The translations under genes were made by a program, and so were the position numbers. Positions 24,541 to 32,733 of a stretch of DNA of 64,000 bases are shown here, piece after piece. The DNA lies in contig NZ_CP101154.1 in NCBI RefSeq assembly GCF_024298905.1, positions 3,436,932-3,500,931 on the forward strand, in the 5' to 3' direction. This DNA comes from Natronomonas marina (GTDB taxonomy: Archaea; Halobacteriota; Halobacteria; Halobacteriales; Haloarculaceae). The notes beneath the pieces were generated by a model. That model had not been told where the DNA came from and did no database searches. It was given only the letters and a program-made list of their open reading frames with translations. Numbering within the stretch: position 1 is the stretch's first letter; each line of letters begins with the position of its first letter.

Positions 24541-26400
24541 ATGAATATTCTGCCGGACACGAGCGCGGTCGTCGACGGCCGCGTGTCGGAACGCGTCGAG
24601 CAGGAGGGCTTCGACGGGACCGTCTACGTCGCGGAGGCCGTCGTCGGCGAACTGGAGGCCCAGGCCAACGACGGCCGCGAGAGCGGCTGGGAGGGCCTCG
24701 AGGAACTGCAACGGCTCGCCGACTACGCCGATTCGGGCGACATCACCGTCGAGTACGTCGGCCGCCGGCCCGACGCCGTCGAGAAGCGGGACGCCGGCGA
24801 GGGCGAAATCGACGCCATCATCCGTGAGTTGGCCGCCGAGTACGGCGCGACGCTTCTGACCAGCGACATCGTCCAGAGCGAGGTCGCCGAGGCCAAGGGA
24901 CTCGCCGTCGAGTACGTCGAACCCCGGACGGACGACGGCGACGATGACGACGAACTCGCAATCGAGCAGTACTTCGACGAGGAGACGATGTCGGTCCACC
25001 TCAAGACCGGCGTCGCGCCGATGGCCAAGCGCGGCACCGTCGGCGAGATGAGTTACGAGCACATCGGCGAGGACGTCCTGACCGAGGAGCAGATGCGGTC
25101 GTTCGCCACCGACGTCGTCGACACCGCTCGCTCCGCCTCGGAGGGGTTCGTCGAGCTCTCCCACCCCGGCATGACAATCGTCCAGATCCGTGACCTCCGC
25201 ATCGCCGTCGCGGAGCCGCCCTTCTCGGACGCCATCGAGGTGACCGCCGTCCGTCCCATCGTCAAGACCGAACTGGACGACTACGAGTTCGCCGACGAAC
25301 TCCGGGACCGACTGGCCGGACGACAGCGGGGCGTCCTCATCTCGGGGTCGCCCGGCGCCGGGAAGTCGACGTTCGCACAGGCGGTCGCGGAGTTCCTCAA
25401 CGACGCCGGATTCGCGGTCAAGACGATGGAGAAACCCCGTGACCTCCAGGTCGGTCCCGAAATCACGCAGTACACCGAACTGGGCGGTTCGATGGAGAAC
25501 ACCGCCGACTCGCTTTTGATGGTCCGGCCCGACTACACCATCTACGACGAGGTCCGCAAGACCTCGGACTTCGAGACGTTCGCGGACATGCGGATGGCCG
25601 GCGTCGGCATGATCGGTGTCGTCCACGCGACCCGTGCCATCGACGCTCTCCAGCGACTCGTCGGCCGCGTCGAACTCGGGATGATCCCGCAGGTCGTCGA
25701 CACCGTCGTCTACATCGAGGCCGGGGAGGTCGACACCGTCTACGACGTCTCCACGGAGGTGAAGGTGCCCCACGGCCTCGTCGAGGAGGATCTGGCCCGG
25801 CCCGTCATCGTCATCGAGGACTTCGAGACCGGCAAGCCGGCCTACGAGATTTACACCTTCAACCGTCAGGTCGTCACCGTCCCGCTGGAGGGCGCCGACG
25901 GCGAGGCCGAGTCCAGCGGCGTCGAGCGCGTCGCCAAGCAGGAGATCGAGCGCGAAATCCGGTCGGCCGCCCGCGGCCACGTCGAGGTCGAACTGAAGGG
26001 CGGCAACGAGGCCGTCGCCTACGTCGAGGACGACGACATCTCCTACGTCATCGGGAAGGGCGGCGGCCGCATCAGCAAGATCGAGGACCGCCTCGGAATC
26101 GACATCGACGTCCGAACCTTCTCGGAACGCCCCGGCGGCAAGAGCGCCACGAGCGGCGCGGGCGGCGGTGGCGGCACTGCTGGCGAGGTCGTGACCCCGG
26201 AGGTGACCAATCGCCACGTCGTCATCCCGCTGGGCGCCCACGAGGGCGAGACCGTCGAGGTGCGGGCCGACGGCGAGTACCTCTTCACCGCCACCGTCTC
26301 CCGGGGCGGCGAAATCCAGGTCTCGCGCGGGTCCGCCATCGCCGAGGAACTGGAGGCGGCCATCGACCACGGCCGACAGGTGACCGTCGTTCCGCAGTAA
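24541..26400 (+). CDS. PINA: PIN-domain, secretion-type ATPase, KH-domain protein
   Basis: A 619-residue archaeal PINA. The N-terminal PIN nuclease fold (about 1-120) has acidic residues in ILPDTSAVVDGR, EAVVGELE, GEGEIDAIIRELA and LLTSDIVQ. A type II/IV secretion-like hexameric ATPase core follows, with Walker A GSPGAGKST at 269-277 and Walker B region PDYTIYDEVRK. A KH domain (about 505-545, YVIGKGGGRISKIEDRLG) and a TRAM-like C-terminus complete it. In Sulfolobus the orthologue promotes Holliday-junction branch migration with Hjc, so a role in replication-fork or recombination processing is plausible (family knowledge). Its TAA stop is the first base triplet of a large inverted repeat. Confidence 0.93.
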   Translation: MNILPDTSAVVDGRVSERVEQEGFDGTVYVAEAVVGELEAQANDGRESGWEGLEELQRLADYADSGDITVEYVGRRPDAVEKRDAGEGEIDAIIRELAAEYGATLLTSDIVQSEVAEAKGLAVEYVEPRTDDGDDDDELAIEQYFDEETMSVHLKTGVAPMAKRGTVGEMSYEHIGEDVLTEEQMRSFATDVVDTARSASEGFVELSHPGMTIVQIRDLRIAVAEPPFSDAIEVTAVRPIVKTELDDYEFADELRDRLAGRQRGVLISGSPGAGKSTFAQAVAEFLNDAGFAVKTMEKPRDLQVGPEITQYTELGGSMENTADSLLMVRPDYTIYDEVRKTSDFETFADMRMAGVGMIGVVHATRAIDALQRLVGRVELGMIPQVVDTVVYIEAGEVDTVYDVSTEVKVPHGLVEEDLARPVIVIEDFETGKPAYEIYTFNRQVVTVPLEGADGEAESSGVERVAKQEIEREIRSAARGHVEVELKGGNEAVAYVEDDDISYVIGKGGGRISKIEDRLGIDIDVRTFSERPGGKSATSGAGGGGGTAGEVVTPEVTNRHVVIPLGAHEGETVEVRADGEYLFTATVSRGGEIQVSRGSAIAEELEAAIDHGRQVTVVPQ

Positions 26401-26406
26401 CACCCA

Positions 26407-26412
26407 CTTTTT
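26407..26412 (+). terminator. T-run terminator after the PIN-ATPase gene
   Basis: CTTTTT occurs 7 bases after the stop codon; T-runs act as archaeal terminators. The identical element on the opposite strand follows the convergent gene. Confidence 0.5.
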
Positions 26413-26915
26413 ACACGACCCCCTCCGGGGGTCGGCAAAAACGTGGGGAAAATATGCGCGCATGCTCCTTTCGGCGGGCCTTCGGCTCGCCTCCAGTCCG
26501 CGCGCGCTACGGCGATTCGGCGCCTCCGGCGCCTCATCGCCGGGAACCGCCTCGGGGGCGACCTGACGGACGCCCCCTCGGCGGATGCTATCCACTGTAT
26601 TCGGTCGAGCGTCGAAACCGGACGTTCCGTATCGGCAGTCTAAACCCGAGAACTCCCGGTCGGAGTTCGTCACCGGTCATCGCCGGTGAGTCGAAGCGAT
26701 AGGAAATCGAAACCCCCGGCCAGTATCCGCCGAGCGGGGCCTTCGAAGAAGGCCCCCGAGGCGGTTCCCGGCGACGAACGAGCGAAGCGAGTGAGTCGCC
26801 GTAGCGCGCGACGACTAACGCTCAGCCGACCGCAGGGAGGCTGAGCGGCTGGAGGAGCGCGCGCATATTTTCCCCACGTTTTTGCCGGCCCTCTCGCTGC
26901 GCGAGAGGGCCGTGT

Positions 26916-26921
26916 AAAAAG
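26916..26921 (-). terminator. T-run terminator after the winged-helix gene
   Basis: On the minus strand CTTTTT follows the stop codon by 7 bases. It is the exact mirror copy of the terminator on the other side of the palindrome. Confidence 0.5.
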
Positions 26922-26927
26922 TGGGTG

Positions 26928-27209
26928 TTAGTCGTCGGAGGCGGCCGCGTCGGTGCCGCCGTCGGCGGCGGCCTCGACCGGCGCCTCGATTTCGTAGAGG
27001 TTCTGCCGTGCGTCTGCGAAGTACACGTCCTCGGTGACGATGTCGATCTCTTCGAGGCGTTCGAGCGCGTACCGAACCGTTCGGGCCGACAGCATCGACT
27101 CCTCGACGATGTCCTTCTGGGTCATCGGCCCGTTGTACTCGAGCACCTTGTAGACGAGTTTCGCGCTTGGTGGGAGGTCCGAGAGGTCTTCCCCGTCAGA
27201 ATCGGCCAT
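26928..27209 (-). CDS. Winged helix-turn-helix protein (MarR/ArsR-like)
   Basis: A 93-residue DNA-binding protein. The winged helix covers about 15-75: SAKLVYKVLEYNGPMTQKDIVEESMLSARTVRYALERLEEI, seen here as GPMTQKDIVEESMLSARTV and ALERLEEIDIV. The tail is Ala/Asp-rich and disordered. Such small regulators are common and conserved in haloarchaea; no target is known. A TATAAAG-type element on the minus strand near 27238-27244 sits about 30 bases before the ATG, so the message has little or no leader. It converges with the PIN-ATPase gene across the palindrome. Confidence 0.88.
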   Translation of the reverse strand: MADSDGEDLSDLPPSAKLVYKVLEYNGPMTQKDIVEESMLSARTVRYALERLEEIDIVTEDVYFADARQNLYEIEAPVEAAADGGTDAAASDD

Positions 27210-27341
27210 CTGTGCCCAAAAATAGGGTAGCCATGTGTATAAAGATTGAGCCCAACGTGTGGGGTATCCGACGGCGACGCGCCCGCTCGGCCGCGGCGTC
27301 GGAACGAACCGCTTTTGCCGCCGGACGGACGAAGGTGGAGT

Positions 27342-27659
27342 ATGGCAACCGATACGGCCGAGCGCCGGGCCGCACACGTCCGCGGCGTGACGGTCACGTT
27401 CCTCGCGTGTCTGGCCGGCGTCGTCGCGGCGGTAATCTCCGGGAGCGTCGCCAGCGGCGCGACGGACCCCCTCGGCGTCTACGTACTCGCCGCCGCCATC
27501 GTCGCGCAGTTCCCGCTCCACCGGGCGCTGGAGGCGGCCGGCGTCGACCTCGACGTCGAGGAGTTCGGCGCGAAGGACTACCTCTACGTGGCCTTCATGA
27601 CGTTCGCGCTGTGGTTCGTCTGCTGGACGATCCTCCTGACGACGGGAACGACCGTCTAA
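27342..27659 (+). CDS. EMC6-like small membrane protein
   Basis: A 105-residue protein with three hydrophobic helices (about 17-38, 44-62 and 84-103), resembling the archaeal EMC6-like family that is related to a subunit of the eukaryotic ER membrane protein complex. A role in membrane protein insertion is known for the eukaryotic complex and only suspected in archaea. The last base of its TAA stop is the first base of the RLI/ABCE1 ATG, so both are made from one transcript. The ATG at 27342 is preferred; the longer in-frame version would overlap the divergent promoter. Confidence 0.78.
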   Translation: MATDTAERRAAHVRGVTVTFLACLAGVVAAVISGSVASGATDPLGVYVLAAAIVAQFPLHRALEAAGVDLDVEEFGAKDYLYVAFMTFALWFVCWTILLTTGTTV

Positions 27660-29494
27660 TGGCCGACGACAGCATCGCCGTCGTCGACCTGGACCGCTGT
27701 CAGCCCGACCGGTGCAACTACGAGTGTGCGAACTTCTGCCCGCCGAACCGGACGGGCGAGGAGTGTATCGTCACCCGCGAGGAGCGCCACGGCGAGGACG
27801 GCCTCTACGCCGGCGCCCCCGACCAGGTCTCCATCTCCGAGGAACTCTGCCTCGGCGAGACCTGCGGCATCTGCGTCGAGAAGTGCCCCTTCGACGCCCT
27901 CGAGATAATCAACCTGCCGCAGGAACTCGACGAGGAGCCGACCCACCGCTACGGCGAGAACAGTTTCGCGCTGTACGGCCTGCCGGCGCCTCAGGAGGGA
28001 CGGGTCACCGGCATCCTCGGGCCGAACGGCATCGGGAAGACGACCGCCGTCCACGCGTTGGCCGGCGAGATCACGCCGAACCTCGGCCGCTTCGACGAGG
28101 AACCGGACTGGGAGACGGTACTCGAGGCCTACCGCGGCACCGAACTGCAGGGCTTCCTCCGGGACCTCCAGGATGGCGAGGTGACCGTCGCCCGCAAGCC
28201 GCAGTACGTCGACCGCATCCCTGACAGCTTCGACGGGAAGACCGAGGAACTGCTGGCCGGCGTCGACGAGCGCGGCGTCGCGGACGAACTGGTCGAGCGG
28301 CTCGGCATCGGCCCCGTGGTCGACCAGCCCATCGACACGCTGTCGGGCGGCGAACTCCAGCGGGTGGCGCTGGCGGCGACGCTGGTCCGGGACGCCGACT
28401 TCTACTTCCTCGACGAGATCACGCCGTACCTCGACATCGGCCAGCGGGTCACGGCTGCCCGACTCGTTCAGGAACTCTCGGCCGAGGGCCGCTCGATGCT
28501 CGTCGTCGAGCACGACCTGGCGGTGCTGGACCTGCTGGCGGACGCCCTGCACGTCGCCTACGGCGAACCCGGCGTTTTCGGCGTCGTCACACCGCCGAAG
28601 TCCACGAAATCGGGCATCAACGAGTACCTCGAGGGCTACCTGGAGAACGAGAACATGCGCATCCGGCCGGAGGCAATCGAGTTCGAGGAGCACGCCCCCC
28701 GGACGGTGTCCCACGGCGACACGCTCGTCGAGTACCCGGACCTGACGAAGTCCTACGGCGAGGGCGAGTTCACGCTGGAGGTCGAGGGCGGCGAGATACG
28801 CGAAAACGAGGTGCTCGGCATCGTCGGACCGAACGGCATCGGGAAGTCGACGTTTGCGAAACTGCTGGCGGGGCGGCTCGACCCCGACGAGGGAAGCTTC
28901 GACGCCGCGCTGGACATCTCCTACAAGCCCCAGTACGTCGAGATCGACCAGCACATGCGCGTCGACGCCTTCCTCCGCTCCATCACCGACGAGTTCGGGA
29001 CCTCCTACTGGAACACCGAGATCGCCCAGCCGCTCCAGCTGGAGCGGATCATGGAGCAGAACCTCACCGACCTCTCCGGCGGCGAGCGCCAGCGGGTCGC
29101 AATCGCGGCCTGTCTCTCGAAGGAGGCCGACCTCTATTTGCTGGACGAACCCTCCGCACACCTCGACGTCGAACAGCGGGTGCTGGCGACGCGGGCCATC
29201 CGGCGCTACACGGAGAAACACGACGCGACCGCGATGGTCATCGACCACGACATCTACATGATCGACCTGCTGTCGGACCGGCTGCAGGTCTTCGACGGCG
29301 AACCCGCCGCGCACGGCCGCGCCGGTCGACCCGTCCCGATGCGGGAGGGGATGAACGCCTTCCTCTCGAACCTCGACGTCACGTTCCGCCGCGACGAGCG
29401 GACCGGCCGTCCCCGCATCAACAAACCCGGCTCCCAGAAGGACCGCGAGCAGAAGGCCGAAGGCGAGTACTACTACGCGCCGACCGACGAGTAG
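27659..29494 (+). CDS. rli: Ribosome recycling factor RLI/ABCE1
   Basis: A 611-residue twin-ATPase with an N-terminal iron-sulfur domain. Eight or more Cys in CQPDRCNYECANFCPPN and LGETCGICVEKCPFD hold two [4Fe-4S] clusters. Walker A motifs are GPNGIGKTT (121-129) and GPNGIGKST (390-398), and signatures LSGGELQRV and LSGGERQRV. ABCE1 splits post-termination ribosomes and takes part in initiation, and is essential in archaea. Full length and all motifs are intact. It is translationally coupled to the EMC6-like gene upstream (1-base overlap). Confidence 0.97.
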   Translation: MADDSIAVVDLDRCQPDRCNYECANFCPPNRTGEECIVTREERHGEDGLYAGAPDQVSISEELCLGETCGICVEKCPFDALEIINLPQELDEEPTHRYGENSFALYGLPAPQEGRVTGILGPNGIGKTTAVHALAGEITPNLGRFDEEPDWETVLEAYRGTELQGFLRDLQDGEVTVARKPQYVDRIPDSFDGKTEELLAGVDERGVADELVERLGIGPVVDQPIDTLSGGELQRVALAATLVRDADFYFLDEITPYLDIGQRVTAARLVQELSAEGRSMLVVEHDLAVLDLLADALHVAYGEPGVFGVVTPPKSTKSGINEYLEGYLENENMRIRPEAIEFEEHAPRTVSHGDTLVEYPDLTKSYGEGEFTLEVEGGEIRENEVLGIVGPNGIGKSTFAKLLAGRLDPDEGSFDAALDISYKPQYVEIDQHMRVDAFLRSITDEFGTSYWNTEIAQPLQLERIMEQNLTDLSGGERQRVAIAACLSKEADLYLLDEPSAHLDVEQRVLATRAIRRYTEKHDATAMVIDHDIYMIDLLSDRLQVFDGEPAAHGRAGRPVPMREGMNAFLSNLDVTFRRDERTGRPRINKPGSQKDREQKAEGEYYYAPTDE

Positions 29495-29589
29495 CCGCGT
29501 CGACGGACCGGCGGTGGTAGCCGCTCCAACGGGACCAGCAGCCACCGGACGGGGAACCGTTAAACGCTCCAGCCGAGTACGGCGAGCGT

Positions 29590-30084
29590 ATGGTGCTGCC
29601 GGAGGGTCGGAAGTCGCTCGGCGTGCTCCTGGCGGTCCTGGGAGCGGCCGCCGTCGTCGGCGCGCTCCTGGCGGGCGGCGTGCTCCTTTCGCAGGTGCAG
29701 GCCTCGGGCTACACCCACACCGTCACCCCCGCCGAGGACGCCCGCTGTGACGCCGGCGGCGCGCCGGCCGACGCCCGCTACGAGTACGCCGACCTCTCGC
29801 CGAAGGGCCAGACGGTGGTCGACAGGGCCGTCTCACGACCCGAACAGCCCGTCCGGACCGGGGTCGCCGTCGGCGACTTCCAGTACGGCGGTCTGCTCGA
29901 TCCGGGACCGCCGCAGTACGTCCTGGTCGACGGCGACTGTTACCGGCTGACGGCGAGGGCCGTCGGCGTCGCCGACCCCCGGACGTTCGTCTTCACGACC
30001 GTTCTGGTCAGCGTCGCGTTCGTCGGCGTTTTGGGACTGCTCGGCGTCCTCGGCGGCGGTCTCCTCTATCGCGCGTACGACTGA
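29590..30084 (+). CDS. Membrane protein with an extracytoplasmic domain between two helices
   Basis: A 164-residue protein. A membrane helix at about 10-34 is followed by a roughly 95-residue external domain (DARCDAGGAPADARYEYADL, VGDFQYGGLLDPGPPQYV) with Cys residues that could form one disulfide. A second helix at about 135-158 ends RAYD. The YEYADLSPKGQTVVDRAV segment recurs in haloarchaeal membrane proteins of unknown function. A GTTAAAC element near 29557 could be its TATA box. Confidence 0.8.
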   Translation: MVLPEGRKSLGVLLAVLGAAAVVGALLAGGVLLSQVQASGYTHTVTPAEDARCDAGGAPADARYEYADLSPKGQTVVDRAVSRPEQPVRTGVAVGDFQYGGLLDPGPPQYVLVDGDCYRLTARAVGVADPRTFVFTTVLVSVAFVGVLGLLGVLGGGLLYRAYD

Positions 30085-30138
30085 CGGCCGGGTCGCCGTC
30101 CCGGCGACGACGGCTGCTTCCTCCCCGACGGCCCCGTT

Positions 30139-31224
30139 TCAGACGTACTCGGGGAGCCGACGCGAGCGGGCCGACCCCTCGACGAACGGCAACGGCGCGA
30201 GGTCGGCGTCGACCTCCTCGCCGTCGATTCGGACCGTCACGGCGTCGGCCTCCAGCCCGTAGTCGACGACGGCGAGCGCGATCGGCGCCTCCACCGTCGG
30301 ACCGTGGCTGCCGCGGGTGACCTCGCCGACCGAGGCGTCGCCCTCGAAGACGGCGGCGCCGGCGTCGGGGACCGCGTCGGGCCGGAGACCGACCAGTTTC
30401 CGGGAGGGTCGCCCCCGGTTCTCGATCTTGGAGACGACCTCCTGGCCGACGTAACAGCCCTTCTCGAAGTCGAGGGCGTTGCGGACGCCGACGACGTTGG
30501 GGACGGAGCCTTCGAGTTCGGTGTCGAACAGCGGCGTTCCCGCCTCCAGCGTCAGGTCGTCCCAGGTGTCGTAGCCGAAGGGCGCGGCGTTGAGTCCGTG
30601 GTTCACGAGGGCGTCGAAGACGCCGGCGGCGTCGTCGGCCGCACAGACGACCTCGTAGCCCTCCTCGCCGGCCAGGTCGTCGGTGCGGACGACGGTGACG
30701 CCCCAGTCGCCGACGGTCCCGCGGACGAAGGCGAGCGGGTCGTCCGGCGTGCCGGGACCGGTCAGCACGGAGGCGATCTTCTCGGTGGCCTTCGGACCGT
30801 GGACGCCGAAGACGCCGAGGTCGTCGGTCGCGGCCCGAACCTCGACGTCCTGGATGAACGTCTTCTCGGCCCACTCCTCGGCCAGCGGTTCGGCCCGCTG
30901 TGGCGGGACGAAACAGAGCAGGCGCTCGTCGGCGTTGTAGACGTAGAGGTCGGTCTCGATGGCGCCCTGCGGGTCCAGCAGGAGCGCGTAGACGCCCCGG
31001 CCGTCCTCGGGTGGGACGCGGTTCGAGACGGCGTTGTCGACGAACTCGACGCGGTCGTCGCCGGTCACCTCGACGACCCCGTACCCCATCTCGACGACGC
31101 CGACGACGTTCCGGACCGCGCGGTGGGCCCGCTCGGGACGGCCGTAGTTGGCCACGACGCGGCGGCCGCCGCGCTCGGCGAACGTCGCCCCGTGTGCCTC
31201 GTGGATGTCCGCGACGACTGTCAT
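30139..31224 (-). CDS. ygfZ: YgfZ/GcvT-like tetrahydrofolate-binding iron-sulfur assembly protein
   Basis: A 361-residue protein with the aminomethyltransferase (GcvT) fold. It carries the YgfZ signature KGCYVGQE with Cys at about 257, which separates it from true glycine-cleavage T protein. YgfZ/IBA57 proteins use folate to help mature or repair certain [4Fe-4S] enzymes. No glycine cleavage genes are nearby, and aconitase, a typical client type, lies elsewhere in the window. The start at 31224 matches the haloarchaeal N-terminus TVVADIHEAHGATF. Confidence 0.9.
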   Translation of the reverse strand: MTVVADIHEAHGATFAERGGRRVVANYGRPERAHRAVRNVVGVVEMGYGVVEVTGDDRVEFVDNAVSNRVPPEDGRGVYALLLDPQGAIETDLYVYNADERLLCFVPPQRAEPLAEEWAEKTFIQDVEVRAATDDLGVFGVHGPKATEKIASVLTGPGTPDDPLAFVRGTVGDWGVTVVRTDDLAGEEGYEVVCAADDAAGVFDALVNHGLNAAPFGYDTWDDLTLEAGTPLFDTELEGSVPNVVGVRNALDFEKGCYVGQEVVSKIENRGRPSRKLVGLRPDAVPDAGAAVFEGDASVGEVTRGSHGPTVEAPIALAVVDYGLEADAVTVRIDGEEVDADLAPLPFVEGSARSRRLPEYV

Positions 31225-31287
31225 TGCCGGTTCAAGGCGCCGCCGCGGTAAAACAGCCGCGGGTCCGTCCCGGGTCGGCGGGGAGTC

Positions 31288-31599
31288 TCAGACGCCGAGC
31301 CGCTCGCGGACCCGCTCGAACAGCGACCGCTCGTCGGTCTCGTCGCCGTCGGACTCCGTGTCGGGGTCGGGAACGACGCGGTCGTCGGGGTAGATACGCA
31401 TCGGTTCGTCGTCGTTCTCGACGGTGATGAGCCCCGCCTGCTTGAGGTCGGCCAGCGCCGATTCGAGGTCGTCGATGTCGACGTCGGCGTCGGAGCGGAG
31501 TTCGAACACCGTCATTCCTTCTTCGGTCCGCTCGACGAGCGCATCGAGCACGGCGACCTGCGTGTCCTCGCGGTCGCGGTACTCCCCCTTCGCCTGCAT
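31288..31599 (-). CDS. Winged-helix-like haloarchaeal protein (DUF6432-like)
   Basis: A 103-residue acidic protein. Residues 10-70 predict a winged helix (DTQVAVLDALVERTEEGMTV, DLESALADLKQAGLITVEND), and the end is a short helix SLFERVRERLGV. I recall this as DUF6432, a haloarchaeal family. It could be a regulator or an adaptor; no target is known. It shares the divergent upstream region with the zinc-ribbon gene at 31698. Confidence 0.83.
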   Translation of the reverse strand: MQAKGEYRDREDTQVAVLDALVERTEEGMTVFELRSDADVDIDDLESALADLKQAGLITVENDDEPMRIYPDDRVVPDPDTESDGDETDERSLFERVRERLGV

Positions 31600-31697
31600 A
31601 CGTGAGGGTTTTGCGCGGAGGTCTCTTAACCGTTCGCCGGGTCGGTCGCCGACTCGCGTCTCAAGTTTTATGCCCCCGAGACGGCCACACCACCACG

Positions 31698-32315
31698 ATG
31701 GGACTGAAGTGTTCGCTACTGGGCCACTCCTTCGAGCCCGCCGACTTCGAGCAGGAACGGAAGGAGCAGGGCTCCGAGGTCGTGACCGTCCACCGGGAGA
31801 TAGAGCGCTGCGTCCGCTGCGGGGAGGAACGGGTCGTCTCCGAGAGTACCGAAGTGACCGCGGTCGTCGACGAGGAGGAGGTCGACCTCGACGACGACGG
31901 AGGTGGCGAGACGGCCGTCGGCGGGGCCGTCGACAGGAGCGGCGTCGCCGACGCCGGCGAGACCCTGGAGGGCGGCGAGTACGAGGCCCGCGACCCCGCA
32001 GAGGAGGACGCCGAGATACTCACCGACGAGGAGCCCGAACGGGAACCGGGCGCCTGGCCCGACGACCCCGACGAGTCGTGGGACCCCGAGGAGGCGCCGA
32101 CGCCGGCCCCCGAGGAGGACGCCGGTGACGGCGGTGACGACGCCGATGTCGACCCCGTCCAGCCGGACGAGGAGACCCTCTCGGGTATCACGGTCCCCGA
32201 GGGGACCATCGTCTGTACCGAGTGCGAGTTCAGCGTTGAGGCCGACTCCTCCTACCGGGACGGCGACCCCTGTCCGGAGTGCGGCGCGTGGCTGACGAGC
32301 GAGCGAAATCGGTAA
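31698..32315 (+). CDS. Zinc-ribbon protein with acidic linker (DUF7093-like)
   Basis: A 205-residue soluble protein. Each end carries a CxxC-type zinc ribbon: CSLLGH with CVRCGEE at the N-terminus (about 5-40), and CTECEFS with CPECGAW at the C-terminus (about 175-200). Between them is a roughly 120-residue Glu/Asp/Pro-rich disordered linker. I recall a haloarchaeal family DUF7093 with this layout; function unknown, nucleic-acid or protein binding likely. The ATG at 31698 is preferred because a TTTTATG TATA-like element at 31665-31671 lies about 30 bases upstream, ruling out longer frames. Confidence 0.82.
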   Translation: MGLKCSLLGHSFEPADFEQERKEQGSEVVTVHREIERCVRCGEERVVSESTEVTAVVDEEEVDLDDDGGGETAVGGAVDRSGVADAGETLEGGEYEARDPAEEDAEILTDEEPEREPGAWPDDPDESWDPEEAPTPAPEEDAGDGGDDADVDPVQPDEETLSGITVPEGTIVCTECEFSVEADSSYRDGDPCPECGAWLTSERNR

Positions 32316-32340
32316 ACCATCGGCTTCCGATACCACCACC

Positions 32341-32733
32341 ATGGAAGAGTACAAGATGCGTCGCGGCGAGTACCTCGAGGAGCGCGTACCGGACCTGGAG
32401 GGCACCATCGAGGAGTACTTCGGACCCATCACCGGGACGGAGGAGTTCAAGGGGAGCGACCTCTACGTCGTCGAGGAGCCGGACAACCCCGTCTTCGACC
32501 GGGTCGTCGCCGGGGCGGTCTCCTACTCCGGCAAGAAGGACAAACTCGCCGTCGACTTCCACGAGCGCGAACTGGAGGAACTGATGGAGACGGGCGACGT
32601 CGACGCCGCCGGCGACGCCAACGACGCCAAGAACGACTTCCTGCTCGAGTGTACCGGCCGGGACGCCAAGTCCCGCCGCGAGTCGATGAAGCGGGCCGTC
32701 GAGGACGACGCCGAGAAGCCCGACAACGTCTGA
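32341..32733 (+). CDS. Haloarchaeal conserved protein (DUF5611-like)
   Basis: A 130-residue acidic soluble protein (EEYKMRRGEYLEERVPDLEG at the start; DAKNDFLLECTGRDAKSRR near the end). I recall it as the DUF5611 family, widespread in haloarchaea and methanogens. Function unknown. It lies 25 bases after the zinc-ribbon gene on the same strand, so the two may be co-transcribed. Its stop is followed without gap by the stop of the convergent small gene. Confidence 0.85.
   Translation: MEEYKMRRGEYLEERVPDLEGTIEEYFGPITGTEEFKGSDLYVVEEPDNPVFDRVVAGAVSYSGKKDKLAVDFHERELEELMETGDVDAAGDANDAKNDFLLECTGRDAKSRRESMKRAVEDDAEKPDNV

Larger units (their letters stand above)
26398..26930. repeat. 533-bp imperfect palindrome between convergent genes, with nested hairpins
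   Basis: The whole gap between the PIN-ATPase gene and the winged-helix gene is one inverted repeat, and both stop codons are part of it. Identical blocks pair across the centre: 26398-26417 with 26911-26930 (20/20); 26434-26460 with the segment ending near 26887 (about 28 identical); CGCGCGCTACGGCGA near 26500-26514 with 26799-26813; a 23-base GCCGGGAACCGCCTC-containing block near 26538-26560 with 26753-26775; and CTCGGCGGAT near 26578. The non-matching segments between the blocks are mostly themselves hairpins in each arm (for example 26417-26433 against 26887-26911). The central 140 bases hold two more perfect hairpins (GAACTCC-GGAGTTC, CACCGG-CCGGTG). No protein gene is seen in it. Confidence 0.9.

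Noticed and set aside
26398-26930. RNase P RNA or SRP (7S) RNA in the palindrome
   Set aside because: I could not find the conserved sequence elements of either RNA on either strand, and the symmetric arms do not match their known layouts.
26398-26930. Insertion sequence or MITE
   Set aside because: No transposase and no target-site duplication are visible, and the arms start precisely at the stop codons of both flanking genes.
26398-26930. Replication origin
   Set aside because: No cdc6/orc gene nearby and no recognisable origin recognition boxes.
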